Of a stretch of 64,000 nt of DNA, positions 1 to 11,374 are shown one piece after another. A program made the translations under genes and the position numbers. The notes beneath the pieces are model-generated. The model saw only the letters and a program-made list of their open reading frames with translations. It did no database searches and had not been told where the DNA came from. Positions within the stretch are counted from its first letter, which is position 1. Every line of letters starts with the position of its first letter. This DNA is from Okapia johnstoni (Eukaryota > Chordata > Mammalia > Artiodactyla > Giraffidae): contig CM044310.1 in assembly GCA_024291935.2 (NCBI GenBank), positions 122,522,213-122,586,212 of the forward strand, given 5' to 3'.

Positions 1-333
1 TTGGACTGCAAGGAGACCCAACCAGTCCATCCTAAAGGAAATCAGTCCTGAATATTCATTGGAAGGACTGATGGTGAAGCTGAAACTCCAATACTTTGGC
101 CACCTGATGCAAAGAACGGACTGATTGGAAAAGACCCTGATACTTGGAAAGATTGAAGGGGCAGGAGGAGAAGGGGACGACAGAGGATGAGATGGTTGGA
201 TGGCATCACCGACTCGATGGGCATGGGTTTGGGTAAACTCCAGGAGTTGGTGATGGACAGGGAGGCCTGGCATGCTGCGATTCATGGGGTCGCAAAGAGT
301 CAGACACGACTGAGCGACTGAACTGAACTGAAG
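1..333 (+). mobile_element. BovB (RTE-type) LINE, 3' end
   Basis: The segment reads as the C-terminal coding tail and short 3' end of BovB. It carries the family's terminal GACTGAGCGACTGAACTGAA signature at about 308-330. It is truncated by the window edge. BovB is a horizontally acquired RTE-clade LINE that is very abundant in ruminants. The short minus-strand reading frame here is a shadow. Confidence 0.9.
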
Positions 334-339
334 GTGTGA

Positions 340-1070
340 AACACGGTTTTTCTGATATACACAGATTGTGAAATCATCACTATGATAAAACTACTTAACA
401 CTTCACAGAGCTACCCTTTTGGTGGGAGAGGGGAGAACACTCAGGACTACTCCACTAACACATTTCAAATGTACAGTGTTTTATTACTAACTATAGTCAC
501 CACACTGTATGTTAGCCCTCTGGAATTTATTCATATTATAATTAGAAGTTTGTACCCTTTGACCAACCTCCCCTTACCACCTCCCAAACACCATTCCACT
601 CTTTGTTGCTATGAGTTCAACTGTTTTGTGGATTCTGCATATAAATGAGCTCATGCAGTATTTGTCTTTCTGTGTCTGTCTTTTCTGACTGAGCATGATG
701 TCCTCTGGGTTCATGCATGTGGTTGCAAATAATAGGCATTCCTCCTTCCTCACAGCCGAAAAACACTGCGCTGTGTTCATATGTATTTTTTTTATCTAGT
801 CTCCCGTCCTCGGACACTTAGGTTGTTCCCATGTATTGGTTATCGTGACTCGTGCTGCAGTAAAGATGGGGTGTAGGTATCTCTCTGTGACAGTGATTTT
901 CGTTTCCTTGGGGTATATGTATCCAGAAATGGGATTGCTGGATCATATGAGAATTCTATCTCTAATCCGTTGAGGAAACTCCGTCCTGTTTGCCACCGTG
1001 CTGCACCAGTTTTCACGCCCACGGTGTGCCAAGGTGCCTTTTCTCCAAGTCCTTCCCCCAACCATTTAAT
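340..1070 (-). mobile_element. L1 LINE 3' portion, antisense
   Basis: Read on the minus strand, this matches the end of L1 ORF2 and its 3' region. The piece around 640-725 corresponds to the conserved L1 stretch describing a GTCAGACAGAG-like run followed by CAAATAC. Frames are broken by stops, so the copy is dead. The subfamily was not resolved. Confidence 0.75.
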
Positions 1071-1111
1071 TGATACATACACATAAACAGATATACCTTT
1101 CCCCTCAGAAT

Positions 1112-1250
1112 GTGATCATCCAGGAAATTCCCGGCAGGGCCCGCTGGTTAGGACACCGAGCTTTCACTGCCCAGGTTATGTGTTCAGTCCCTGGTTAGGG
1201 AACTAAGATCCCATAAGCTGTATGGTGCACCCCCCCCCAAAAAAGATCAT
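1112..1250 (+). mobile_element. CHR-type tRNA-derived SINE
   Basis: The block begins with a degenerate GGAATTCCC-like head and then GGTTAGGACaCcGaGCTTTCACTGCC. It continues through a GTTCAGTCCCTGGT B-box-like segment and GGGAACTAAGATCCC, and ends in a C-run and A-tail. This layout is typical of cetartiodactyl CHR SINEs derived from tRNA-Glu. Confidence 0.8.
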
Positions 1251-1290
1251 CCTGAATTTGCTGTTTTATAGCTAGCTTTCCCCCTTAGTA

Positions 1291-1496
1291 GGCTTCCCTG
1301 GTGGCTCAGTTGGTAAACGACCTGCCTGCAGTGCAGGAGACCTGGGTTTGATCCCTGGGTTGGGAAGATCCCCTGAAGAAGGAAATGGCAACCCAGTTCA
1401 GCATTTTTGCCTGGGAAATCCCATGGACAGAGGGGCCTGGTGGGCTACAGTCCGTGGGGTTTTGCAAGAGTCAGACAGGAGTTAGTAACTGAACCA
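1291..1496 (+). mobile_element. Bov-tA SINE
   Basis: A tRNA-like head (GGCTTCCCTGGTGGCTCAG) is followed by the Bov-A unit with AAATGGCAACCCA and AATCCCATGGACAGAGG. It is in sense orientation and ends near a degenerate ACTGAACC. Confidence 0.9.
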
Positions 1497-1974
1497 CCAC
1501 CAACCTCCTTAATGGTTCACCTGCAGCCTTGAGAGTTATCAAGCCCACAATATCTCACCAGCAGTGAATGTCTGGTCTGAGGAAGCCACCTGCAACGAGG
1601 CGTCTCCTAAGGGACGCTTCTCAAACATCCCGGGAATCTGAGTCACCAGTCTGGGAGATTCTGATTTAGGAGGTCAGGGGTGGAGGCCTGAGACTCTACA
1701 TTCCTACCAAATGCCTAAGGGATCCTGCTTGATTCGCTGGTCCGTGGTTATACTTTGTGTAGCAACATCCTGAAATAATTAGTTATTAAGTACTTGACCA
1801 GGCTCTCGAGAGGGTAAACCTTGGAATCCATATTTCCACTACATTCTCAAGGCGGTTGGAATCTTCTCTCTCTTTCTGTTTTTTGGTGGGGTTTCTATTT
1901 TTGTTCTTGTTATTCGCTTGATTTTTTTGGTGGTAGAATATATATAATGTCAGATTTGCCATTTTAACCGTTTT

Positions 1975-2275
1975 ATTTTTTTAGAAAATAGTTGTTTATT
2001 TTTAGCTGCGCGGGCTTCTCTCGTTGCCTGAGAGCAGGGGCCACTCTTGTGTGCAGCGTTCGGTTTTCTCCCTGCGGTGATTTTTTGTTGTGCAGCACCG
2101 GCTCTAGTCGAGCGGGCTTCAGTAGTCGCGGCTCTCAGACTCCAGAGCAGTCTTAGTAGTTGTGGCGCTTGGGCTTAGTTGCCCCGCAGCATGTGGGATC
2201 TTCCCGGATCAGGGGTCAAACCGATGTCCCCTGCATTACAAGGCAGATTCTTAACCCCTGGACCCCCAAGAAGCC
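1975..2275 (-). mobile_element. tRNA-derived SINE of CHR type, antisense
   Basis: On the minus strand the block begins with a GGGGCTTC-like head and ends in a T/A-rich tail near 1975-2000. The segment at 2190-2270 (GTGGGATCTTCCCGGATC ... CCTGCATTACAAGGCAGATTC) is typical of these SINEs read backwards. The family assignment is less certain than for the other SINEs here. Confidence 0.6.
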
Positions 2276-2760
2276 CCATTTTAACTATTTGAAAGTATGC
2301 AATTCAATGGCATTATGCACACGCACGTCACTTGGCAACCATCACTGCTCTCCAGTTCCAGAACTTCTTGATCCAAAAAAGGAAGCCCCATATCCGATAT
2401 CAGTCCCCCCCTCATTCTCCTCTTCCACAGCCAGGAGCAATCATGGATCTGTTTGGGGGTTTGTTTGGTTGTTTGTTTTGCTGCAATGTGGCATTTCGGA
2501 TCTTAGTTCCCCGACTGGGTTTGAGCCTGTGCCCTCTGCAGTGGAAGCAGAGTCCTAACCACTGGACCGCCAGGGAATCCCCCAAATCTGCTTTCTGCCT
2601 CTGTGGATTTACCGATTCTGGATATTTCATAGAAATCAAATCACTCCATATGTGACTTTTTGTGTCTGGCTCCTTTTACCCAGTATGATGCTTTTAAGGC
2701 TCATCCGAGTTGTAGTGTGCGTCTGATTTATTCTTTTCCCAAGGTCTCTCGTATGTCATC
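2276..2760 (-). mobile_element. L1-class relic, antisense, split by a SINE
   Basis: The stretch resembles the antisense of old L1 3' regions (AAGTATGCAATTCAATGGCAT ... CACTTGGCAACCATCACTG). It resumes after a nested SINE at 2448-2582 with the GTGTCTGGCTCCTTTTACCCAG segment. The related copy at 19676-19970 shows the same order of motifs uninterrupted. Old and heavily diverged. Confidence 0.6.
2448..2582 (-). mobile_element. CHR-type SINE nested in the L1 relic, antisense
   Basis: Plus strand shows a T-rich tail, TTGCTGCAATGTGGCATT, GGATCTTAGTTCCCCGACTGGG, and CCTAACCACTGGACCGCCAGGGAATCCC. This is the reverse of the standard CHR SINE. Its position inside the L1 relic gives the relative age: the SINE is the younger insertion. 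Confidence 0.8.
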
Positions 2761-3430
2761 TGTAGGTGGAGAACAAGCTTGATCCTATCTGGGCAATATA
2801 GCAGCAGGGGCTGAGAGTACAAGCTCTGTGGAGCTCAGTTAACTATTAGACACTGTTGTTCTTCCATCTTAGCGGTATGCTGTAATCAGTTCAACCAATC
2901 TCCTACAGTTGGACACTACAGTTTTTCCTAGTTTTCTGCTTTTTCAACAAATGCTGAGACAAACATCTTTAAATACTCTAACACTTGTCCCATTATTTCT
3001 TTAGCATAAAACCCTGGAAGTGGCATTGGTGGGTCAAAATTTTATTTGCATTATGAAATATTTCTGACATGTAGAAAAAAGAAAACAGACAGGGAATATA
3101 GTGAATTCACGGCTTCCACCTGCCAGCTTAGAAAAAATAATTGCAGGAGAGAATGTCCTGAGTAGCTTTCCTGACTGCATTCCTTCCTCTCTCCCCCAGG
3201 AGTCGCCACTAGGGCACCCCCACCCCCTACCCCATGTCATACCCAGGCAAGTTTGCGTTTTATTACATGTCCACACACAACTCCTGTTTATTTATTTTTT
3301 TTAACCGTATGCATTCGACTCTGTAGACTTCTGCAACTAGCAGCATGCTTTGGGATTGTCCAGGCTGATATACCGAGTGCTGAATCACCCACTTTCACTG
3401 CTGCATAGCGTTCCCATATGTGAAGATGCC

Positions 3431-3642
3431 CTGTGGGCAGTGCTTAGTCGCTCAGTCGTGTCCGATTGTTTGCGACCCCATGGACTGTAGCCCGCCAGGC
3501 TCCTCTGTCCCTGAGGATTCTCCAGGCAAAAATACTGGAGTGGGTTGCCATGCCCTCCTCCAGGGGATCTTCCCAACCCAGAGATCGAACCCAGGTCTCC
3601 CGCTTTGCAGGCGAATTCTTTACTGTCGGAGCCATCCTTGGC
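3431..3642 (-). mobile_element. Bov-tA SINE, antisense
   Basis: AGTGCTTAGTCGCTCAGTCG at the left end, then GACCCCATGGACTGTAGCCC and GGGGATCTTCCCAACCCAG, ending in the tRNA-like head. Short open frames on both strands across it are SINE shadows. Confidence 0.9.
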
Positions 3643-4300
3643 GGAAGTGGGGGTGGAGGGGATGTGCCTAGGTTGGGGGTGTCTCAGATCTGAGGTCAAG
3701 TCCTAGTCGGGGAAGGGACAGTAGGAACAAGAGGGTGAGAGCCTGGAAGCACGGATGAAGGACCTCGGGGAGGGTGTTAAGGAAGATTTCTCAAAGAGGG
3801 GTTCTCGTTTTATAGATGTGAGCCTGAGGCCCATAGAAGGCAAGCCACTTCTCCACAGTCACAGAAGGACTGTTTGCAAAAACCAGCTTTATACATTCAT
3901 TCCTTCAGCACAAATTAACGAAGCCCCTATTCCGTGCTACGCCTTGTTCCAAGAGCACAGGATATATAGCAGCCAACAAAACTAAGACCGCCTGCTCCAA
4001 GTGTGGGGCTTATTATTCTGAGCGTAATTATGATGAATTGATAATTATGTTTGCCTCTAGGATTGGAGCAGGAGGGTGATCCCTATTGGGGGCGTCGCTG
4101 GGGGGTTGCCCCGTGAGAGCGCCCCATGAGTCAGGGCTCTTTCCAAAGCCCCCACTCACGTCTTTCTGACCGATTCACCCACAGAGTATTAATGGGAGTA
4201 CTCAAAATTAAACAGGGTTTTTGGGGGGACGAGAAGGTGATCTAGAGCGGGGGAGGCCTGCCCTCTGGTGGCGGAAGGTTTCGCCAGAGAAAGAGAACCG
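3643..4300. other. Gene-free stretch between repeats and the KMT5C promoter
   Basis: No gene is visible. MIR-like wording (TTTTATAGATGTGAGCCTGAGG) occurs near 3810, and a second ancient repeat-like piece lies at 3890-3985. TMEM150B lies upstream of KMT5C in human, but I see no TMEM150B exon here. Confidence 0.5.
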
Positions 4301-4324
4301 GTAGGGCGTGACCCTAACGGTGAC

Positions 4325-4870
4325 ATGCGGAGACCCTAGCCAATGGAAGCATGAGTCGCTCCATGGCCACCCAATCACACGCGGGCTCTGGAGCCGACGG
4401 ACCCCTCCCTCTTTCCTCTTGTACCCAAATAACCCGACCCAAACTCGAGTTTCTCCCGGAACGACAGCGCTTTCGGCCAATGAGGGCGTCAACTTCTGGC
4501 CGTGGGCGGGGATACGTCTCCATGGCAGCGGCGGAAGGACAGCGGCGGCAGCCACTAGGCACAGTTGGCGGCGCTTTGACGGCAGCGCGGGCGTGGCGGG
4601 GTTCTGTAGGGGCACCCAAGGGGGGCGATGAGGGCGGGGCAGAACGGAGCCTGACCAATGGGAGCGAAGCAAGCTTCTCAGCAATTGAAGAGTGGCGGAG
4701 ACATTGGCCAATGGGAGGCCGTAGTGGCCGTGGTGGGGCGGGCCCGGCGGGGCTAACTGGAGGCGCGGCGACCCGGTCTGACGAGAGCTGGAGGAGGCTG
4801 TGGGAGGTGGGTGGCAGCGGCGGCGCGGGCGCCTGAGGAGAAGGAGGAGGAGGAGAAGCGGGTGAGGGGG
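4325..4870 (+). promoter_or_regulatory. KMT5C: KMT5C CpG-island promoter with CCAAT-box cluster
   Basis: This CpG-rich block precedes the first KMT5C exon. It contains CCAAT boxes at 4340-4344, 4371-4375, 4477-4481, 4655-4659 and 4708-4712, plus a reverse one (ATTGG) at 4703-4707. NF-Y binds such sites. No TATA box is evident. A likely untranslated first exon ends at 4861 with donor GCGG|GTGAGG. The exact start site cannot be read from sequence. Confidence 0.7.
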
Positions 4871-6239
4871 GGGCGGCGCGGGGCCTGACCTCTGAGCCCC
4901 TTCTCGGCCCCCACCCCGCGCCGCCTTGGCTCCCGGTCGTCCCCAGCCCCGTCTGTCCCCTGGCCCGCCCGCCCCTCCTCGTGTCCAGGCGCCCACGTCT
5001 CCTGGCCCTTCGGCGAGCCTCAGGCTGCTCTCGGTGCCCAGCCCCTTCCCTGTGCTTCCTCCCCCAGTCCCCGCTCTCGCGCTCCAGGCCCTTCCCTGGA
5101 CCCTCAGCTCGCCCTCTGACTCTGCACTCCCGTCCTTGGCCGTCGGGCGCTTCCCCTGCACTCTCACCGCCTGCCCAGGCCCCTGGAAACCAACCCCCCC
5201 AGGTCTTCCCCAGGCCCGTGTCTGCTGCCCCCAGTTTCCCTCAGCACCTCAGGCCTTTAACCTGGGTTCTCACTGCCTACCCAGGCCCTACCCCGGAGCC
5301 CGGGCGCGCTCCTCGCGGCTCTTCAGGGTTCCTTCTTGGAGCCCCAGGACTCCCCTGGCCCCGTTTGCTTCTCCAACCCCGTTGTGTAACCCCTGGGCCG
5401 CCCCCCTCTACCTTCCCAGACCCTCCCTGGACCTCCAGGTACTTCTCTGCTTTCGCTGGACCCCTGGTCTCCCTGCTGGCTTTTCCTGGGGTCCTCGCTG
5501 GGTCCCCAAGCCTCCCCACCGCCCTCCCCTGCTGGCAGCCCGGCCTTCTCCCTGCCCTAGCTCCCTCCCAGTGGTGTCCGCATTTTGCCTTTACCCCCTC
5601 GCCCCTCTGCAGCTTCAGTTCCGTCCCAGCGCCGTCCCGCAGCGCCCCCTCTTTATTTTTCCTCAGCCTTCGGGTCCCCTCTGCCCCCTTTCCCAGCCGC
5701 TGTAGCTCCTGGCCTCTTTCCAGCGCCCCTTCCTCGCAGTCCCCCGTCGACTCCCCGAAGCACCCTGGTGTGGGTGCCGGGCAGGGCTCCGCCGTCGGGG
5801 TTAGGAGGCTTGTTTTGTTTTCCTTTTGCTAGTCGCCGTCCTTCTGTGTGTTTTCTGGGCCTCCTCTGCCTCTCCACTCGTTCCTTTTCTCTCTCCCCTC
5901 CCCCCGCTTTGTCCTCCGCGCCCCTCCCCCGGAATCCTTGGAGAGAGAGCAGGTGCCGGAGCCTTCCTCGGCTCTCCCTCCCCTCACCACCCCCCCTCCT
6001 CCAGACTGCCTGAGGTTTCACCCCGAGCCTTCCGAGGAGGGCTCCCGAGGGCTGCTGGGGAGGGGGGAGGCGGGCGAGGCCGGGAGAGTGGAGGTGAGCT
6101 GAGGAACCGGCGGTTCTGGCGGGGCAGGAGCTGCTGCCGGGTCCCCCCTGACTCCCACCTCCTGCAGGACTAAGCCTTCAGGGTTATCCCAGACTGCCAA
6201 TTAATCAGCCTTCCCTGGTCTGTAGGGACCTTTGCGTGC

Positions 6240-6300
6240 CTGCGCACGCGCGCGCGCGCGTGCGTGCGTGTGTCTGTGTGTATGTACGTGTATATGGGAG
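6240..6300. repeat. Alternating CG/TG/TA tract
   Basis: A run of (CG)n passes into (TG)n and then TA-containing alternation. It lies in KMT5C intron 1, about 360 bp before the likely exon 2 acceptor (AG at 6657-6658). It is a simple alternating purine-pyrimidine tract. Confidence 0.8.
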
Positions 6301-6479
6301 TCCTAGGGAATCTGCGTGCACACACGGGATCTGTGTGTGCGTGGGCAAGGGAGGGGGAGTTGTCATAAGTGCTTGGAGGGTTTGTGTCTGCGTTCAGGAG
6401 GCTGCGGAGGTGCAGCTAAGGATGGTGGCTGGCATTTCTTGGGGGGGTCTCCCCAGTGTCAGAAGCACTTGTTGCATTT

Positions 6480-6600
6480 CGCCTTCACTGAGAGCCCTGC
6501 GAAGTCAGTACTGCTTCTCTCCCCGCTTTATAGATGAGGAGGCCAAAGGGCCTGCCCCAGTCTCACACGGCTCACAAGTGGCACAGAGCAAGCACACACG
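6480..6600 (-). mobile_element. MIR-like fragment
   Basis: The sequence TTTATAGATGAGGAGGCCAA followed by CCCAGTCTCACACGGCT follows the MIR core and tail read antisense. It lies just before the first coding exon of KMT5C. Diverged. Confidence 0.55.
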
Positions 6601-6682
6601 TGGGATCCCAGTGCCGCCCCCCTGCCTCGCGCTCCCCACCCCCTGCCACCGCCACCAGAGGCAGCATGGTGTATGGGGCATC

Positions 6683-9600
6683 ATGGGGCCCGACAGAGTG
6701 ACCGCCAGAGAACTGTGCGAGAATGACGACCTGGCCACCAGCCTCGTCCTGGACCCCTACCTCGGCTTCCGCACTCATAAGATGAACGTCAGGTGAGGCA
6801 ACCCCGGGGAGGGTGGACCCAGGGATCTTGGGACCCCTGCCCTTCCACCACCACCCCTCTGCCCCATCCTCCTCTCAGCTCCCAGCGGGGGTGGGGGTAG
6901 GGCCTGGGAAGGCCCAAAGGGAATAGGCCAAGGCCCTGGGACCCAGGCATGCCCTCTCCCCCAGCCCCGTGCCCCCCCTGCGGCGACAGCACCACCTGCG
7001 CTCAGCTCTGGAGGCCTTCCTGAGGCAGCGGGACCTGGAGGCTGCGTACCGGGCCCTGACGCTGGGAGGCTGGATGGCCCACTACTTCCAGAGCCGGGGC
7101 CCACGGCAGGAGGCTGCCCTCAAGACCCACGTGAGGGAGCCCTTCCCTTTCCTCCCCTTGGCCCTCATGTTCTCCTGTCTCCCCCACCTGTCCCGGGCCC
7201 TCCGCCCTGTCGGGCAGACCCTCAGCGCAGCCCCCCAGGACTCCCTGACTTCCTATCCATTGGGACCATCTAAAGCAAGGCTCAGAGACTCCTAGGACAG
7301 GTGCGTTGGGGGGCCCTCTGAGAGGGAGTCTAACCTCTTCATTTGACAGATGAGGAAACTGTGGCCCCGATAGGGGAAGTGAGCCCCCTGAGATCACACA
7401 GTGAGTCAGTGGCAGAGCAGGACTAGAACCCAGGAGAGAGGGCCAAGGACGACCCTGCCCCAGCTCCTCACCCCACCCACCCCCTCACCTCCCCCAGATC
7501 TATCGCTACCTCCGCGCCTTCCTGCCTGAAAGTGGCTTCACCATCTTGCCCTGTACCCGTTATTCCATGGAGACGAATGGAGCCAAGATTGTGTCAACTC
7601 GCGCATGGTAAGAGGGCAGGACTCGCAGCCCAGGCCTGACAGGAGGCATCTCTCCCCGGGGACTGCTGGGAGAAGACACCCCCTCCCTTGTGGAGGAGAC
7701 CCGGCACTGAGGCGACAGGGCCACGAAGATGTCTGTGTTGAGAGAAAGGAGGCGGGGCCTGGCCCCCAGGACCCCCCTGGCCTACCACAGCCCTACAGGA
7801 CATGAGACCCCCTCCAGCAACCCAGCCTTCCTGGGACTGCTGGGAAAGGACTGACCTTGTGCCCAAGACCACACTGCTGTCCTTTTTCTAATCCCCACCA
7901 GACACCCCCCGCACCAAGTAGCAATCACTGCTGGGTATGAGGGCAGGACAGTGAGCAAGAAGAACCCTGCCCTCTGCTCACAGTCTAATGAGAAGGGGGG
8001 TGGTAGTGGTGCATGCTCACAGGGCTGACCACAGCTGCACAGTGCATCCTGAGCCTGCCTGGGAATTTTGACAGTGTACTTGGGAGCCAGGCCTAGGCTG
8101 AGACCCGCAGAATGAGCTGAAGGGTCTAGTGAAGAGCCTGGGGTGCCAGGGGCTGGGGGGGGGGCTTCCAGGCAGGACTGGACTGCGGAAGCTGAGGCAG
8201 CAGACGCAGGAGGAGCCTAGAGCAGGAGAGGATACGTGCCAGGCATCTGTGGGTGTAGGGCACCAGTGTGAATTTCAGAGACGTTTGGGCGGTGGAGCAT
8301 TCTGGCCCACATCAGTTCTTCCCACAGGAGGCCTGGGATGAGAGGCCCCTGTCCCCAGCGCTGGTGGTTGGGGAGGTGCTCACAGACCCACAGTGAGCTG
8401 GCTTCTTGGCAGGAAAAAGAATGAGAAGCTGGAGCTGCTGGTGGGCTGCATCGCAGAGCTGCGGGAGGCTGACGAGGAGCTGCTAAGGGCCGGGGAGAAC
8501 GACTTCAGCATCATGTACTCGACCCGCAAGCGCAGCGCTCAGCTGTGGCTCGGCCCGGCCGCCTTCATCAACCACGGTGGGGGCGGGGTGAGGGGCTAGC
8601 GCGGGGTTGGGGGGGCGGGGGAGGAGGGGCGTGCCCCAGCTCTCTGGCTCCTCTGACCCGAGCCTCTTCTCTCCCCTGCACCCCCACAACTGGCTCCAGA
8701 CTGCAAACCCAACTGCAAGGTGAGACCTGGGGGCCCCCATATCCGGGGAGGAATCAGCACGTGGGAGGGGCCTTCGGGTCAGTGAAGAGCTAGAAACTGT
8801 CCGGGGTCTCCCCACCTGACAGTGCAGCTTCCCACCCGTCCTTGCCTGTGCCCGGAGGGAGGAGGGGGCTCTGGTAGAGTCACACTGGGACCCAGTCACA
8901 CTGCCACCTGCTGACTTCATTGCCCCCTCTCTGAACCTTGGCCAGGGGCTGGGCCGGTTTGAGGGGGAGGGTGGTGGTGGGCAGACACTAGAAGTACCCC
9001 TGCATATGCCTGTTTCTCGGCCTCCCAGGCAGAAGCCCCTGCAGCTGTGATGATACCAGGAGGCGGGGGAGGCCTCAGGGTGAGGTCAGAGAGAGGCCTG
9101 CCCTGGAGATCCAGGGCTCCTCCTGATAGGAGGCTCTGGGAGGCAGAGGGGGGCCCGCCTGTTCTGTGTGTGAAGGACAAGTGTGTGGGAGGGAGGAGTT
9201 GAGGGGTGACACCCAGTAAGGCCTTGGGCATGTACCATGCAAGTGTGGGCCTCCCTGGCCTTGGCCAGCCTCCAGAGCCCCACACGTGAGGAGGGTTGGA
9301 GTCCTGGCTCCACCGCCCCTGGTTTCTCTCCTCAGATGGGAAAGGATGAGAACTTCCCTGCGGGCACAGCTGTGAAGGCTGCTGTGTGTCAGTGTCCTGT
9401 GGGGTTTGGGGCACAGACAGTGGGTAGGAGGGAGAGGAGGCAGGGCTTGGTGAGGGGGGTGCCAGCCCCCTCATGGTGCAGAACCAAGGCTGTACCAGTC
9501 AGAGCCAGGCGCTGGAGGAGTAGGATTTTCCCAGGTGTTGAGGGCGAAGGGGCGCACGCTAGGGCATCTCAGATGGGGCGCCGTGCTGGAGGGCTCCCCT

Positions 9601-11374
9601 CATGTGTGAGCTCGGTTGCCCCATGGAGGCTCCCGTGGGGTACAGGGGTTTGGTGTGGAGGCGGGGTACAGGCTGAGGCTGGTGGGTAGCCCAGGACAGG
9701 GAGGCCCTGAGGGGCCGGCTCCAGAGGGGTCTTAGGGACGGAGGGAATGCAGACACAGGAGATGCCCGCCAGCTGTCCTGGCGTCAGGCAGGCCGGTGGC
9801 CACTCCCAGGTGTGTGTCAGGCTGGGACGAACAGACGAGTGGACAGATGGACAGGCGGGTGGGTGGGAGTCCCGCCTCTCCCAGATGAGGAACCTAGAGG
9901 CAGGAGCAGGCAGGCGAGGGGGTTGGTGATCCTGGATGGAGCTGGGGGTGGCCGCGGGCCTGGAGAAGGGGAGGTGGCAGAAGCAGGCGATGCGGGCCCA
10001 GCCCCTGAGGAGCCAGGGGAAGGGCCAGAGGGAGCGGTTCCTGTGCGTTGCCAGGGCCGGTTAGGTCATCGTCCTGCAGCAGGGGTGGGAGCCGGCAAAG
10101 CAGTGGGGGATCAGGGAGCCGGCGCTGAGGGCAGGCCCTGGGCAGGGTGCGTCCCGGGGCTCGGCCACTGCCCATCCCAGGGGCGGGCCGTGAGGCCAGG
10201 GCGCCAGGCCAGGCCAGACCAGACGGTGGGGGCAGGGAGCCAGGCCACCCCCAGGGCGGGGCGCTGAGCCTCCGGCCCCCAGTTTGTGCCTGCAGATGGA
10301 AATGCAGCCTGCGTGAAGGTGCTCCGGGACATCGAGCCGGGGGACGAGGTGACCTGTTTCTACGGCGAGGGCTTCTTCGGTGAGAAGAACGAGCACTGTG
10401 AATGCTACACCTGCGAGAGGTGGGGCGTGATCCTTGGGGCCGGGAGCCGGAAGTGCGTCCTGGGGGCCCAGCCCTTCCTCCTCACCACCCCTCCCACCCC
10501 CAGGAGAGGCGAGGGCGCTTTCCGCCTGCGGCCCAGGGAGCCCCTGCCGCCCCAGCCGCTGGACAAGTACGAGCTCCGGGAGACCAAGCGGCGGTTGCAG
10601 CAAGGTCTGGACGGGCCCCGGGCTTGTGCCCACCCACCCCCACCGCGCCGGGACCCCTTCTGCGGTGAGCATAGGGTGGGCACTGTCCCACGGGCCTGTC
10701 CCCCGCCCCGTCTTTGCCTTCCTCCTGTCTTGCCCCTCCTCCCACCTCACTCCCTTGGTCTGTCCCCTCTGACGACCAGGAAGAGCGTGGGAGGCGCCGG
10801 CCTGAGGTGCGCCTTTGTGGGAGCACTGCTCACACAGCTTCCCTTTCCTCTCCCCTCCCCTGGGCCTCCATAGCTGCCTGCCAGCCCCTGCGCCCCCTGC
10901 CCTGCAGCACCCGCCTCGATGCCTCGCCCCTCTGGCTCCAGTGGCTGCCTCAGCCCCCAGCTCCGGGTGCGTCCCAGGAGGCGCCGACGCCTGCAGCCCC
11001 GGCGAGCCCCACCGCCTCCGGTTCTCCGAGCTGCCCGCGTTTCCCTGCACCGGTGGGGAGGCTGCGGCCCCCACTGCTGCCTGCGGGCGGAGGCCCTGGT
11101 AGCCCTGGGTCGGGCCCCCCGAGCCTGCTGGGCCCCCCAGCAGGACTGGCACTGGGCCCGGCGCTACGGGCTGCCTTCTGTGGTCCGTGTGGATCTGAGC
11201 CGTGTGGCCCCAACCCTGCCTGCCACTGCCAACTCCGCCCCCGCCAGGACCCCAGGCCCCATCCCCATCCCTAAGCAGGCCCTTGCCTTCACCCCCTTCT
11301 CCCCACCCAAGCGCCTGCGGCTGGTGGTCAGCCATGGCTCCATTGACCTGGATGTCAACAGTGATGGGCCATGA
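6683..11374 (+). CDS. KMT5C: Histone H4 lysine-20 N-methyltransferase KMT5C (SUV420H2), 8 coding exons
   Basis: Makes di- and trimethyl H4K20 in pericentric heterochromatin. Coding exons: 6683-6792, 6965-7130, 7498-7607, 8413-8576, 8700-8719 (20 nt), 10283-10419, 10504-10664, 10874-end; all introns are GT-AG and phases agree. The protein starts [20 protein letters not shown]. The SET core includes [19 protein letters not shown] and [14 protein letters not shown], followed by a Cys-rich post-SET (CECYTCER), all as in the human protein. The last exon has a break. The frame entering it reads like the human protein to WLQWLPQP (about 10956), then turns into unrelated Pro/Ala-rich sequence with a stop at 11272-11274 (422 aa). 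The human-like C-terminus continues one base out of frame to the stop at 11372-11374 (455 aa if in frame; human about 462). The C5 run at 10954-10958 is the probable site. The gene is certain; intactness here is not. Confidence 0.95.
7320..7433 (-). mobile_element. MIR fragment in KMT5C intron
   Basis: CAGATGAGGAAACTGTGGCCC, then a degenerate AGATCACACAGTGAGTCAGTGG and AGAACCCAGG. This is the usual antisense MIR order. Confidence 0.7.

Noticed and set aside
4208..6013. Frames of 140-320 codons around the KMT5C CpG island on both strands
   Set aside because: Composition-driven (CCC, GCC, TCC codons) in a promoter and intron. No conserved protein pattern.
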